From: Glycomyces xiaoerkulensis
Lineage (GTDB): Bacteria; Actinomycetota; Actinomycetes; Mycobacteriales; Micromonosporaceae
Assembly (NCBI RefSeq): GCF_002798405.1
Contig: NZ_PGGV01000027.1
Span: 121,844-185,843, forward strand
Length of the DNA: 64,000 nucleotides
Direction: 5' to 3'
Shown here: positions 51,795 through 62,022 of the stretch, one piece after another
Numbering within the stretch: the first letter of the stretch is position 1
Layout: each line of letters starts with the position of its first letter
The notes under the pieces: generated by a model
Told to the model about the DNA's origin: nothing
Database searches by the model: none
Seen by the model: only the letters and a program-made list of their open reading frames with translations
Program-made: the position numbers and the translations under genes

Positions 51795-52370
51795 ATGGAA
51801 CGAGACGGATCCCGGCACGACGAGGCGCCGCCGCCGCTGGCACTGGCCAACACCGTCTACACCCGGCGCGGCAAACTCCTCGACGCGCTCGCCACCACCG
51901 ACGAGTTCGCCGCGTGGCTGGCCCGCGCGGCCCCGGACCTGGAGACACCCGTCCCCGAAGCGGCGACGCGATCGGTGAGCGAGGCGGACCTGCGCGACGC
52001 CCGGGATCTCCGCGACGCCGTCCGCGGCCTCTTCGCGGCCGTCGCCGAGGACCGCGAACCCGAGCCCGAGCACCGGGACCGCCTCAACCGCACCGCCGCG
52101 AGCGCCCCGCACTGGCCGGAACTGCGCTGGGACGGCGGACCGCGGCGCGAGCGCCGCAGCGACGCCGAACCGGTCACGGCCGCGCTGGCCGAGATCGCCG
52201 CCTCCGCAGTGGACCTGTTCACCGCGGACTCGCGGCCGTCGATCGACTCCTGCGCCTCGCCCGAGTGCGTCCGGTTCCTGATCCGGGACGACCCCCGCCG
52301 CAAATGGTGCTCCCCCGAATGCGGCAACCGCGCCCGGGTCTCCCGCTACCACCACAAACGACAGCGCTGA
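51795..52370 (+). CDS. CGNR zinc-finger transcriptional regulator (ABATE domain)
   Basis: 191 residues. The N-terminal ABATE stress-sensing-like domain begins LALANTVYTRRG. The C-terminal zinc finger has CASPECVRFLI and KWCSPECGNRARVSRYHH, with four Cys and the CGNR signature. This is a common actinobacterial regulator class of mostly unknown ligands. It is probably translated from a leaderless message. It is followed by a strong hairpin. Confidence 0.92.
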   Translation: MERDGSRHDEAPPPLALANTVYTRRGKLLDALATTDEFAAWLARAAPDLETPVPEAATRSVSEADLRDARDLRDAVRGLFAAVAEDREPEPEHRDRLNRTAASAPHWPELRWDGGPRRERRSDAEPVTAALAEIAASAVDLFTADSRPSIDSCASPECVRFLIRDDPRRKWCSPECGNRARVSRYHHKRQR

Positions 52371-52406
52371 GGCGGGCGCGGGGCGGAAGCCCGCCCCGCG
52401 CCCGCC
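52371..52406. terminator. Strong bidirectional hairpin terminator
   Basis: A 16-bp perfect GC-only stem (arms 52371-52386 and 52391-52406) with a four-base AAGC loop starts at the stop codon of the CGNR gene and ends 12 bp before the convergent gap gene. Confidence 0.85.
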
Positions 52407-52418
52407 TCGCTCGGCCGG

Positions 52419-53522
<1,104 letters not shown>

Positions 53523-54296
53523 TCACGTCGGTCCAGGTGCGCTCCCTTCCGGCACGGCCACCTGCACCAGCGGCCCCTTGCCGATGGGCGGCGGCGGCAC
53601 CTCGCGGAATCCGCCGTGCTCGGCGAGCACCCGGAATCCGCAGTCGCCGAGCGCCCTGCGGATCTCCGGGGCCGTCACCACCCACTGGTCGAAGAAGTTC
53701 TCGTGCATCGTTACCGCGCCGTCCCGGTCGCGGGCGAGGATCGTCTCCTCGTTGCGCCAGCACGCGCTGTGGCCGTTCACGGCCGTGCGCACCAGTCGCG
53801 TCAGCAGGACGCCCTCGCCCTGGTGGTGGGCGATCATGAACGGCTGGTAGGTGTCGACGAAGCCGAGCAGGTGCCCGGCGTCCAGGACGAGCCGGCCGCC
53901 GGGGTTGAGCCAGCGCCGGATCTTCCGGAGCAGGGGCGCCAGTTCCTCCGGCGGCACCAGGTTCAGCGTCGCGAACACGCAGACGACGAGGTCGAACCGC
54001 TCGGAGGTGTCGAAGTCGGTGATCGAGGCGTGGACGTAGTCGATGCCGTCGTCGCCGGCGTCCCTGGCCCATTCGATGAACGCCCCGCTGGAGTCGACGC
54101 CCACGCCGGTGTGGCCGCGGTCGCGCAGCGCCCGCAGGTTGGTGCCGGTTCCGCAGCCGAGGTCGAGGATCCGGGCGCCGGTGGGGCGCCCGCTCGCCTC
54201 CAGACAGGCCGAGAAGTAGTCCGTCTCCTGGTCGACGTCGCGGAAGCTGCTCCTGATGACCTCGTAGTACTTTCCCGGAAATTCGAATCCGGCCAT
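53523..54296 (-). CDS. Class I SAM-dependent methyltransferase
   Basis: 257 residues from ATG 54296 with GGGAGAGG upstream. SAM motif I is ILDLGCGTGTN (43-53), then GVDSSGAFIEWA and a PGGRLVLDAG strand. The C-terminal region WRNEETILARDRDG and NFFDQWVV resembles small-molecule O/N-methyltransferases. It lies between the gap gene (102 bp) and a flavin-binding gene (134 bp) on the same strand. The substrate is unknown. Confidence 0.87.
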   Translation of the reverse strand: MAGFEFPGKYYEVIRSSFRDVDQETDYFSACLEASGRPTGARILDLGCGTGTNLRALRDRGHTGVGVDSSGAFIEWARDAGDDGIDYVHASITDFDTSERFDLVVCVFATLNLVPPEELAPLLRKIRRWLNPGGRLVLDAGHLLGFVDTYQPFMIAHHQGEGVLLTRLVRTAVNGHSACWRNEETILARDRDGAVTMHENFFDQWVVTAPEIRRALGDCGFRVLAEHGGFREVPPPPIGKGPLVQVAVPEGSAPGPT

Positions 54297-54430
54297 TGGC
54301 CTCTCCCGATGCTCGAATGCGGTCCGCGGGGGCGCGTCCCGCGCGGTGTCCTTTGTGCCGGAAGCGTATGTCCGCCGAGCCGGGACCGGTGCGACGAAAG
54401 CGCACGGAGACTTGGCCGTAGCCGCACCGG

Positions 54431-55336
54431 TCACGGGCGGCCGACGGGAGGGTTGTGGCGGGAGTGGGCCAGCAGCCGCCAGCGCAGCGGGCTGGCCGAG
54501 GGGATCTCCACCACCTGCTCGACGTCGAACTCGACCACTCGCAGGGCGCCGGGGAGTCCGGCGGCGCTGCGCCGGTCCCAGTCGACGCGGCAGCGGCCGG
54601 TCATCTGGAGCGTCCCGCCCCGGTCCCAGTCGAGGAAGAGCAGGCCGGCGGCGGGGTCCAGCTCGACGTTGCCGAGCGTCATGTAGAAGGAGTTGCCGCG
54701 GTAGTCGGGCCAGCGCAGCGTGCGGCCGTCGACGGTCACGAAGCCGGGTTCGCCGCCGCGGTGCGAGGCGTCGGCGCCGTGGTCGGGGGAGCGGCTGCCG
54801 ATGAAGAAGGTGTCGGCGGTCTCGATCCATTCGCGCTGCGGGGCCGAGAGCCGGTCGCTGCGGACGGCGGTGCCGGGTCCGACGCCGTCGAGGTGGCGCA
54901 CGATCTCCCGGGTCTGGAGGTATTTGGGGCAGTTGCCGAGCACCTGCTCGGTGCGGACGGCCAGGCCGGATCCGCTTCGGGTGACGGTGCCGTTGATGCG
55001 GATGCGCCGCCGGGTCTGCGGTTCGAGCGCCAGGATGCCGAGGTCGGCGCCGTCGCGGAGGTGGTCGCGGAGTGGGTCGCCTTCGGCCGGGAGGGCGTCG
55101 ATGAGCAGGGTCCGCTCGTCTTCGGCGCGGGCGAAGCCGGGCCAGCCGGCCACCGTGGTGGTCCAGACGGCGCCGCCGGGGCCGGCGGCGGCGAGCACCA
55201 GCATCGACTGGCGGCCGAGGAAGCCGGCGAAGCCGCCCGAGAGGTCGGCGTCGAACATCGGCGATCCCCAGCCCGGGCCGCCTTCTCCGGCCCGTCGCTG
55301 CACCGCCTGCTCGCCTTCGTGGCTGACCGGGCGCAT
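54431..55336 (-). CDS. Pyridoxamine 5'-phosphate oxidase-fold flavin-binding protein
   Basis: 301 residues. Two split-barrel halves are suggested by FLGRQSMLVLAAAGPGGAVWT (in part) at about 38-60 and DYRGNSFYMTLGNVELDP at about 225-242. RIRINGTV is a typical PNPOx-like strand. Such proteins bind FMN or F420 and reduce or oxidise small molecules. ATG 55336 overlaps the AraC stop by one base, so the two are co-translated. It is probably the target or partner of that regulator. Confidence 0.8.
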   Translation of the reverse strand: MRPVSHEGEQAVQRRAGEGGPGWGSPMFDADLSGGFAGFLGRQSMLVLAAAGPGGAVWTTTVAGWPGFARAEDERTLLIDALPAEGDPLRDHLRDGADLGILALEPQTRRRIRINGTVTRSGSGLAVRTEQVLGNCPKYLQTREIVRHLDGVGPGTAVRSDRLSAPQREWIETADTFFIGSRSPDHGADASHRGGEPGFVTVDGRTLRWPDYRGNSFYMTLGNVELDPAAGLLFLDWDRGGTLQMTGRCRVDWDRRSAAGLPGALRVVEFDVEQVVEIPSASPLRWRLLAHSRHNPPVGRP

Positions 55337-56436
55337 CAGACTCCTTCGACTTCGTAGGCGGACCGCGCTTGGCGCGGGGTCATGGCGTACTCCTCCCGGA
55401 ACACCCGGGTGAAGTAGGAGGGGGTGGTGAACCCCCAGCGGCGTCCGATCATGGCGATGCTGACGTCGGCCTTCCGCGGATCGCGGAGGTCGGCCAGGCA
55501 GCGCGCCAGGCGCTCCCGGCGGATCCATTTGGCGGCCCGCAGTCCGCGCTCCTGGAAGAGCTTCTGCAGGTACCGCAGGGAGATGTTGTGCTGCCGGGCC
55601 AGGCAGGAGGGGTTCAGTGCGGGGTTGTGGAGGTTCTGTTTGGCGAACGCCTGGATGCGCAGGAGCATGTCCGAGCGCACCCGCTGGCGGCTCTCCCGTT
55701 CGGCGGCGGCGGTCTGGGCCGCGGCCAGGGAGATCAGGTCGGTCAGGTGGTAGCCGAGGCCGGCGGTGACGCTGGGTCCGAGCTGGTCGACCGAGTCGCA
55801 GAAGCCGGCCAGGACCGACAGCAGCAGTGTCGCGGTGCCGTCGCCGCCGCGCCAGGTCTGTCCGCGCAGGTGCGCGGCTTCGCTCGGGCTCAGGCCCATG
55901 CGTGCGGCGGGGACGGGCACGTGCAGCAGTTGCGACGGCTCGGGCAGGTGCATCCTGATCGGACCGGAGCGGTCGGAGGCGAGCAGCAGGTCGCCGGCGG
56001 CCAACTGGTTGCGCCCGGCCTGGTCGAACACGACCGCGCCCGACCTGACGTACCAGAAGTCGACTATCGCGCCGGTCGGCGGGATCTTGAAGGGGGTGAA
56101 GTCGACCGTCTGCGGTCCGGCGTGGACGAGGGCCCCGTCGACGCCCGCCAGGTCGAGTCCCATGACATCGAGGTGGATCCGCTCGCGCCCGGAGACCTGC
56201 ACTCGGCCGTTCAGCAGGCGGCTCCACGCTACGGACGGGGATTGCGGTCTCATGACGGATTCGGTGGTCGTGTCGGGTCTCAAGATCGCTCCCGGCTGGA
56301 TCGATGTGCTGGTTTGCGGATCGCGGTCGGTGACCGCACCGGGGATCGGTGTCTGCGGGCGGTCGGCCCGCGGGACGTCCGGATCGGCGGCGCCGGCCGC
56401 CGACGATCCGATCCTGGCATAGATTTCACATGACAT
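55336..56436 (-). CDS. AraC-family transcriptional regulator
   Basis: About 366 residues from ATG 56436; TTG 56439 and ATG 56253 are alternatives and no start has a clear ribosome site. An N-terminal AraC-binding-like cupin region with GAVVFDQAGRNQL is followed by the two-helix-turn-helix C-terminus (SLRYLQKLFQERGLRAAKWI and RWGFTTPSYFTRVFREEYAM, each in part). It is paralogous to the AraC protein at 59624-60532. It is divergent from the acyl-CoA-dehydrogenase-like gene, which it may control. Confidence 0.88.
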   Translation of the reverse strand: MSCEIYARIGSSAAGAADPDVPRADRPQTPIPGAVTDRDPQTSTSIQPGAILRPDTTTESVMRPQSPSVAWSRLLNGRVQVSGRERIHLDVMGLDLAGVDGALVHAGPQTVDFTPFKIPPTGAIVDFWYVRSGAVVFDQAGRNQLAAGDLLLASDRSGPIRMHLPEPSQLLHVPVPAARMGLSPSEAAHLRGQTWRGGDGTATLLLSVLAGFCDSVDQLGPSVTAGLGYHLTDLISLAAAQTAAAERESRQRVRSDMLLRIQAFAKQNLHNPALNPSCLARQHNISLRYLQKLFQERGLRAAKWIRRERLARCLADLRDPRKADVSIAMIGRRWGFTTPSYFTRVFREEYAMTPRQARSAYEVEGV

Positions 56437-56634
56437 CAAGATTGATCTACCATTAGTTTGTGGGATGAGGCGAGGCCCGGCGCCCGGGGGCGGTGTGCCG
56501 CCCGAACGCGAGCGGACCTCGTCACCAGCGGGAAAGTCCGATACCTCGTGCGTGAACGGTCTATTTCCCGGGTCCCACGACTTCTACCGTCGATCCCGAC
56601 GAGCCAACGAGAAGAAGCGGAAGGAATCCCCGCA

Positions 56635-57852
56635 ATGCAGACCGTCCACAGCGACGCCGCCGCCAAGCGCCGACCGGCCGACAGCGCCGCAGAGATCATC
56701 GGGCGGGCCGAGCGGCTCGCCCCCTGGCTGCGCGAGCGGTCCGACGACATCGAGGCCGGGCGACGGCTCCCGACCGACGTCGTCGAGGCCGTCCGCGACA
56801 CCGGGGTATTCGGCATGGCGTTCCCGACCTCGTGGGGCGGGCCCGAACTGACCTCCTCCGAGCAGACCCGGGTGATCGAGGCGCTGTCGTACGGCGACAC
56901 CTCCGTCGGATGGTGCGCCATGATCGGCATGGACTCCGGCATCTACGCCGGATACCTGCCCGAGGACGCCGCACGCTCGATGTTCCCCCGGCAGGACGAG
57001 ATCACGGCGGGACTCATCTTCCCGGCCGGCAAGGCCGAACGCGTCGAAGGCGGCTACCGCCTCACCGGCCACTGGAAATTCGGCAGCGGCGTCACCCACT
57101 GCGACTGGGTCACCGCCGGAGCCTTCGTCCACCGCGACGGCGAGCCCGAGCCCAGCCCGGCCGGCGCCGAGCGCCACTGGCGGATGCTCATGGTCCCGCC
57201 CTCCCAGGTCGAAGTCATCGACACCTGGCACACCACCGGCCTGGCCGGCTCCGGATCGTGCGACTACAAGATCCACGACGTGTTCGTCCCCGCCGAGCAC
57301 ACCTTCAGCTTCGGCGAGCCCCTCAGCCGCAGCGGCCCGCTGTCCCAGCCCGACGCCTTCGTGCGCAACATGCCCGGGGTCCCGCTCGGCGCCGCCCGCG
57401 CCGCGCTCGACCACTTCCGCCGGATCGCCCGCGACCGAGTCATCCCCGCCACGGGGGCGCGCTGGTCCGACGAGCACCGCATCCAGACCAGCCTCGCCGA
57501 ATGCGAGATGGACTTCCAGGCCGCCCGGCACGCGGTGTACGGCAGCCTCGAGGCGCACTGGGGACGGCTCGGGGACGACAGGACGCTCGACGACCTGACC
57601 GACGACGAGCGCATCGCCACCATGCTGCCGCGGCTGAACGCGTTCCGGGCCGCCCGGCGGATCATCACCCGGCTCTACGACATGCTCGCCACCGGAGCGA
57701 TCTACCAGCCCAATCCCATGGACCGGTGGCTGCGCGACATCACCACCATGTGCCAGCACATCGTCGTCCAGGACCACATCGTGCAGTCGGCGGGCGCCTA
57801 CCTGCTCGGCGGCACCCCGCAGTTCCCGTTCAGCCTCGGCATCGTCGAGTAA
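56635..57852 (+). CDS. Acyl-CoA dehydrogenase-fold flavoenzyme (HsaA/group D monooxygenase-like)
   Basis: 405 residues from ATG 56635 with AAGGA upstream. The fold elements are the N-terminal helical domain, the middle beta domain (GLIFPAGKAERVEGGYRLTG, GHWKFGSGVTHCDWV, each read separately) and the C-terminal helices. The sequence is closer to flavin-dependent monooxygenases such as HsaA or DszC than to true acyl-CoA dehydrogenases, in that I see no catalytic Glu motif. It may hydroxylate an aromatic substrate with a flavin reductase. The next gene, an MFS pump, begins 12 bp later. Confidence 0.85.
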   Translation: MQTVHSDAAAKRRPADSAAEIIGRAERLAPWLRERSDDIEAGRRLPTDVVEAVRDTGVFGMAFPTSWGGPELTSSEQTRVIEALSYGDTSVGWCAMIGMDSGIYAGYLPEDAARSMFPRQDEITAGLIFPAGKAERVEGGYRLTGHWKFGSGVTHCDWVTAGAFVHRDGEPEPSPAGAERHWRMLMVPPSQVEVIDTWHTTGLAGSGSCDYKIHDVFVPAEHTFSFGEPLSRSGPLSQPDAFVRNMPGVPLGAARAALDHFRRIARDRVIPATGARWSDEHRIQTSLAECEMDFQAARHAVYGSLEAHWGRLGDDRTLDDLTDDERIATMLPRLNAFRAARRIITRLYDMLATGAIYQPNPMDRWLRDITTMCQHIVVQDHIVQSAGAYLLGGTPQFPFSLGIVE

Positions 57853-57864
57853 GGAGCATTCCCG

Positions 57865-59337
57865 ATGGCTACCAAGACAGCCACCAGCAGGGTCGAGTAC
57901 ATCGAGGACCTGCGCCGAGCCGACGGCGACGGCGACGGCCTGCCCTCGTGGGGCTTCCGCATCTGGACGATGCTCATCGTCGTGTGCGCGGCGTTCTCGC
58001 TCGACGCCCTCGACAACATCATGGTCGGCATCGCCGTGCCGCCCATCCAGGCCGACCTCGGCATGAGCACCTCCCAGGTCCAATGGGTCGTCAGCGCCTA
58101 CGTCCTCGGATTCGGAGGCTTCCTCCTCCTCGGCGGCCGCATGTCCGACCTGCTGGGCAGGCGGAGGATCTTCATCATCGGCGCGGTCCTGTTCGGCGTC
58201 GGCACGCTCGCCGGCGGCCTGGCCACGCACGGCCTGATCGTCATCGCCGCCCGCTTCGTCATGGGCATCGGGGCCGCCTTCAGCGCCCCCGCCGCCCTGG
58301 CGATCATCGTCTCGACATTCCCGGAGGGGCCGCACCGCAACCGGGCACTGGGCATCTACACCGGATGCGGGGCCCTCGGCTACTCCACCGGCGTCATCGC
58401 CGGCGGCCTGCTCACCCAGGCGAGCTGGCGGTGGACCTTCCTGGCTCCGGTCCCGGTCGCGCTGGTCATCATCATCGGCGGCCTGCTGCTGGTGCAGCGC
58501 GACCGGCCCTCGGAAGCCGGCCGCGGGCGCGGATTCGACTTCGGCGGCGCCGTCACCGTCACGCTCGGGATGCTGCTGCTGGTCTACGCGATCGTCGAGG
58601 CGCCCGAATCGGGCTGGAACTCGGCCCGCACCCTGGCGACCGCCGGAGCCGGCGCGGCGCTGCTGGTCCTGTTCTGGATCATCGAGCGCGGCCATTCCCG
58701 GCCGCTGCTGCCTCCGCGCCTGCTGCGCAACGGCACCCTGCTCGGAGCCAGCCTCGTGGCCGCCGCGATCCTCGGCACCTACATGAGCTTCCAGTTCATC
58801 GGCGGGCTCTACCTCCAGTCCTTCAGAGGCTGGTCGCCGCTGGAGATGGCGTTCGCCTTCCTGCCGATCGGCATCCTGATCGCCACGCTGGGCCCCCAGA
58901 TGGGCAAGCTGGTGAACCGCTTCGGCGCCCACTGGATGATCTTCGCCGGATTCGTGGCCTACACCGCCTCCTACGTGCTGTTCCTCGGCATCGGCGACGA
59001 CTCGCCGTACCTGACGGCGATCCTGCCGAGCATCGTGCTGATCGGCATCGCGTTCCCGTTCTCGTTCCCACCGGCGAACGCGCTGGCCGTCAGCCGGGTC
59101 GACGAGAGCGAGCACGGCGCGGCCGCCGGCATCCTCCAGACCGGCTACCAGGTGGGGGCCGCGATCGTGCTGGCGCTGACCACGGCCGCGATGGCGGCCA
59201 ATCACGCCGGCGGGGACGGCCCGCCCACCCTGGACGGTTACCGCCAGGGCCTGTACATCGTCATCGCCATCTCGGCGATCACCATGGTGGCGACACTGGT
59301 GGCGGCCGTCCGGAACCACCGGGCCGGCCGGACCTGA
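57865..59337 (+). CDS. MFS drug/product exporter, DHA2 (14-TM) family
   Basis: 490 residues with about fourteen hydrophobic segments. The loop between helices 2 and 3 is GGRMSDLLGRRRIF, and motif C-like GYSTGVIAGGLLT occurs in helix 5. The family exports drugs and secondary metabolites by proton antiport. It is operonic with the preceding flavoenzyme. Its sequence is almost repeated, in inverted orientation, by the MFS gene at 62753-64000, including an 89-bp identical stretch (58075-58163). Confidence 0.93.
   Translation: MATKTATSRVEYIEDLRRADGDGDGLPSWGFRIWTMLIVVCAAFSLDALDNIMVGIAVPPIQADLGMSTSQVQWVVSAYVLGFGGFLLLGGRMSDLLGRRRIFIIGAVLFGVGTLAGGLATHGLIVIAARFVMGIGAAFSAPAALAIIVSTFPEGPHRNRALGIYTGCGALGYSTGVIAGGLLTQASWRWTFLAPVPVALVIIIGGLLLVQRDRPSEAGRGRGFDFGGAVTVTLGMLLLVYAIVEAPESGWNSARTLATAGAGAALLVLFWIIERGHSRPLLPPRLLRNGTLLGASLVAAAILGTYMSFQFIGGLYLQSFRGWSPLEMAFAFLPIGILIATLGPQMGKLVNRFGAHWMIFAGFVAYTASYVLFLGIGDDSPYLTAILPSIVLIGIAFPFSFPPANALAVSRVDESEHGAAAGILQTGYQVGAAIVLALTTAAMAANHAGGDGPPTLDGYRQGLYIVIAISAITMVATLVAAVRNHRAGRT
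58075..58163. repeat. 89-bp perfect repeat, inverted copy at 63912-64000
   Basis: The stretch inside the first MFS gene is identical to the reverse complement of 63912-64000 in the second. The match may continue beyond the window edge. On the downstream side identity breaks at 58164. It is part of a longer, less perfect inverted repeat formed by the two paralogous genes. Confidence 0.9.
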
Positions 59338-59623
59338 CCCGACGACGGAACGGGACTCGGAATGCGTGGTCCGGGTCCCGTTCCCATTCTCATGTGGGCG
59401 GAATCTCAACGGCGTCCACCTGCGCCGACACCGGCGGCGCGTTACTGCTGTGAAAGCGGCTATGCGAGTGCTCCCGCCGGCGCTCCGAAGTTCCCATCGA
59501 CGGACGCCTTCCGGCTACAGTGACCGGGTTAGCTCTCGAACAGAGACTGGATTGGTCGCGACGTCGCGCCCGCTTCCGGGACGGGTTGCGACGGCCTTCC
59601 TCATCGCAGAGGGGTTTCCACGC

Positions 59624-60532
59624 ATGATCCGAAACGATACCGCCAGCGTTCTCGATCTCCGCCCGTCGGTCCGGCCCCCGATCGGCGCCGGCCACGACAC
59701 CGGAACCGGGGAGACGGGGCCGCCCGCCATCGACCTGGGAGACGCCTCGGCCGACGTCCTCGACGCGGCCTTCCGGATCGTGCGGGACCACCGGCCCGGC
59801 AAGTCCGACGACCCGACCCTGATCGACTACTGGATCCCGGTCTCGGGGAGTCTCGAGCTCCACCAGCACGACCACGGCGTCTCGGTCGGACCCGACCAGC
59901 TCGGGACGGTGATCCGGCGGAACGCCTACCGGCTCGAGACGAAGGGACCGGCCCGCCTGGTGCGGATCTCGATCCCGTACACCAAACTCGACATCGTCCC
60001 CTGCGCGATCGAGACGATGGCCGCCAGGCGCATCGACGGCCGCTCCACCGGCGCGACGGCGCTCCTGCTGCAGATCGCCACCTTCACCGAGTTCATCGCC
60101 GACCTGCGTCCCGGCACCGCGGTTCGATACGGCTACCACCTGGTGGAGATGACCTCCATCCTCACCCAGGAGATGTTCGCCTACTGCCAGACCGACCAGG
60201 ACCAGGTCCGGGCCGAGACGCTGCACCGGATGCAGGACTGGGCCCGCGAGCGCCTCGGCGACCCCAACCTGTCGACCGCGGGGATCGCCCGGGCGCACAA
60301 CGTGTCGGTGCGGTACGTCCAGAAGCTGTTCAAAGAGCACGGGGAGAGCCCGAACCGGTGGCTCCGGAACGAGCGGCTGACGCGGTGCCACCTCGAGCTG
60401 CGGTCCCCCCGCAACCGGGAGGCGACCATAGCCATGATCGCCCGGCGCTGGGGGTTCTACAACTGCTCGTACTTCACCCGCGTGTTCCGCGAGCGGTACG
60501 GCGTCACGCCGGCGGCGTGCCGGCCGGCGTGA
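59624..60532 (+). CDS. AraC-family transcriptional regulator (second paralogue)
   Basis: 302 residues from ATG 59624 with AGAGGGG upstream. An N-terminal AraC-binding-like domain (SGSLELHQHDHGVSVGPDQL) and a C-terminal HTH_18 region (VSVRYVQKLFKEHG, RWGFYNCSYFTRVFRERYGV) are present. The C-terminus closely follows that of the regulator at 55336-56436. It is convergent with the VAO-type oxidase gene (4 bp apart) and may control the adjacent minus-strand operon. Confidence 0.9.
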   Translation: MIRNDTASVLDLRPSVRPPIGAGHDTGTGETGPPAIDLGDASADVLDAAFRIVRDHRPGKSDDPTLIDYWIPVSGSLELHQHDHGVSVGPDQLGTVIRRNAYRLETKGPARLVRISIPYTKLDIVPCAIETMAARRIDGRSTGATALLLQIATFTEFIADLRPGTAVRYGYHLVEMTSILTQEMFAYCQTDQDQVRAETLHRMQDWARERLGDPNLSTAGIARAHNVSVRYVQKLFKEHGESPNRWLRNERLTRCHLELRSPRNREATIAMIARRWGFYNCSYFTRVFRERYGVTPAACRPA

Positions 60533-60536
60533 CGCC

Positions 60537-61997
60537 TCACGCGTAGCGGCCCCGCGCCAACACCCCGTCCGGGTCGAGGAAGCCCTTGATCCGGCGGGTC
60601 AGGTCGACCGCGGCCTCGCTCGGGGCGAAGCGCTCGCGCCATTCGGCGTGGTCGACGTCGAGCCGGTAGGGCGCGTAGCCGGCGGCGCCGAACCGCCGGT
60701 AGAGGGCCTCCAGCGCCCGGTGGGCCCGCCGCACGCCCTCCTCGTCGCGGGGGAACCGGACGTTGACCACGTAGTCGATCACCTCGGCGTCCAGGGGGTG
60801 CGCGGTGGCCCCGCAGGCCAGGCCGAAGTCGTCGCGGATGCTCTGCAGCAGCCGCGCCGCCTCGGCGACGTCCCGCGCCCGGAACGGCACCAGCGGCAGG
60901 AACAGCAGGAACCCGCTCTCGGCGTCGATCCGGTCGTACGGGACCCGCATCTTGCGCTCGAAGATCTCGTCGTCGACGTCCGGATCCCCCATGTAGGAGC
61001 GTTCGACCAGGTCGAACAGCTCCCCGCGATCGTCGTCGCGGCCGTCGACGACCCGCGTGAACAGGCCCGACTCGATCGCCTCGGCCAGGACGGCGTCGCC
61101 GAGCGCCTCCACGGCGGCCGGCGCGCCGTCGACGCAGACGTGCATCAGGCACTTCCCTTCGGCTCCGCCGTAAGGCCGGGCCGCGAACCGGTCGTACAGC
61201 TTGGGGACCGAACGGGTCATGCCCTGGGCGACCCAGCGCCGCAGACGGTCCACCACGCCTTCCAGCGCGGACGGCTCGAACTCGAACGCCAGCAGCCGCA
61301 CCGCCTCCGGCCGCGGCCGGAGGCGGATCGCGGCGGCGGTGACCACCGCGAGGTTCGACTGGGTCAGCAGCCCGGTCAGGGACGGCCCGAGCCCGTGGGC
61401 GTAGACCGGCCCGAACCCCGAGCCCGGCCACCAGCCGGTGCGGACGACCTCGCCGTCGGGCAGGACGGCCTCGAGTCCGAGCAGGTCGCCGGTGCGCTGG
61501 CCGCGCATGCCGACGCCCCGGTCGAGGGCGTTGCCGAGCACGCTGGTGTGCGCGGAGGCCGAGGTGACGTTGAGCATCCGGTTCGAACCCTCCAGCAGGG
61601 ACGCCAGCCGGCCCTGGCTGACGCCCGGCTCGATCACCGCCCAGCCGTCTTCGGAGTCGATCGAGCGGACCCGCGACAGGCCGGCCAGGTCCAGGGCGAT
61701 CACGTCGTGGTCGGCGCTCTCCCGGGAGCCGAGCCCCCAGTTGAATCCCGTGCTGAAGGCGTGGACGGAGACCCCGGTCCCGGACTCGGCGACCAGGCGC
61801 ACCGCTTCGGCGGCCTGCTCTGCGCTGCCGGGTCCGACCACGGCGTGCGTGCGGCGCGGCGCGTACATGCCGGCGTTGGGGCCCTGCACGGCGGTCTCGC
61901 CGTCGGCCCTCCGCACGGCCTCCGGCCCGAGGGCGCCGGCGAGCCGCTCCAGGAGCGGGGCCACGCCGGCGGAGGATCGGATCTGGGCATCGGTCAT
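60537..61997 (-). CDS. VAO/PCMH-type FAD-linked oxidase
   Basis: 486 residues. The N-terminal FAD-binding PCMH domain (GPGSAEQAAEAVRLVAESG, FSTGFNWGLG, ASAHTSVLGNALDRGVGMRG) and C-terminal FAD_oxidase_C domain ending GFLDPDGVLARGRY point to the vanillyl-alcohol oxidase/p-cresol methylhydroxylase group. Such enzymes oxidise phenolic side chains or hydroxy acids. It is last in an operon MFS-SDR-oxidase with 25-bp gaps. The substrate is unknown; an aromatic compound fits the neighbours. Confidence 0.88.
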   Translation of the reverse strand: MTDAQIRSSAGVAPLLERLAGALGPEAVRRADGETAVQGPNAGMYAPRRTHAVVGPGSAEQAAEAVRLVAESGTGVSVHAFSTGFNWGLGSRESADHDVIALDLAGLSRVRSIDSEDGWAVIEPGVSQGRLASLLEGSNRMLNVTSASAHTSVLGNALDRGVGMRGQRTGDLLGLEAVLPDGEVVRTGWWPGSGFGPVYAHGLGPSLTGLLTQSNLAVVTAAAIRLRPRPEAVRLLAFEFEPSALEGVVDRLRRWVAQGMTRSVPKLYDRFAARPYGGAEGKCLMHVCVDGAPAAVEALGDAVLAEAIESGLFTRVVDGRDDDRGELFDLVERSYMGDPDVDDEIFERKMRVPYDRIDAESGFLLFLPLVPFRARDVAEAARLLQSIRDDFGLACGATAHPLDAEVIDYVVNVRFPRDEEGVRRAHRALEALYRRFGAAGYAPYRLDVDHAEWRERFAPSEAAVDLTRRIKGFLDPDGVLARGRYA

Positions 61998-62022
61998 TGT
62001 GGTTCCATTCCGGTGCCGGGCG

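Noticed and set aside
61575..61600. GGTTCGAACCC resembling a tRNA T-arm
   Set aside because: It lies inside the VAO oxidase coding region and no cloverleaf can be built around it.
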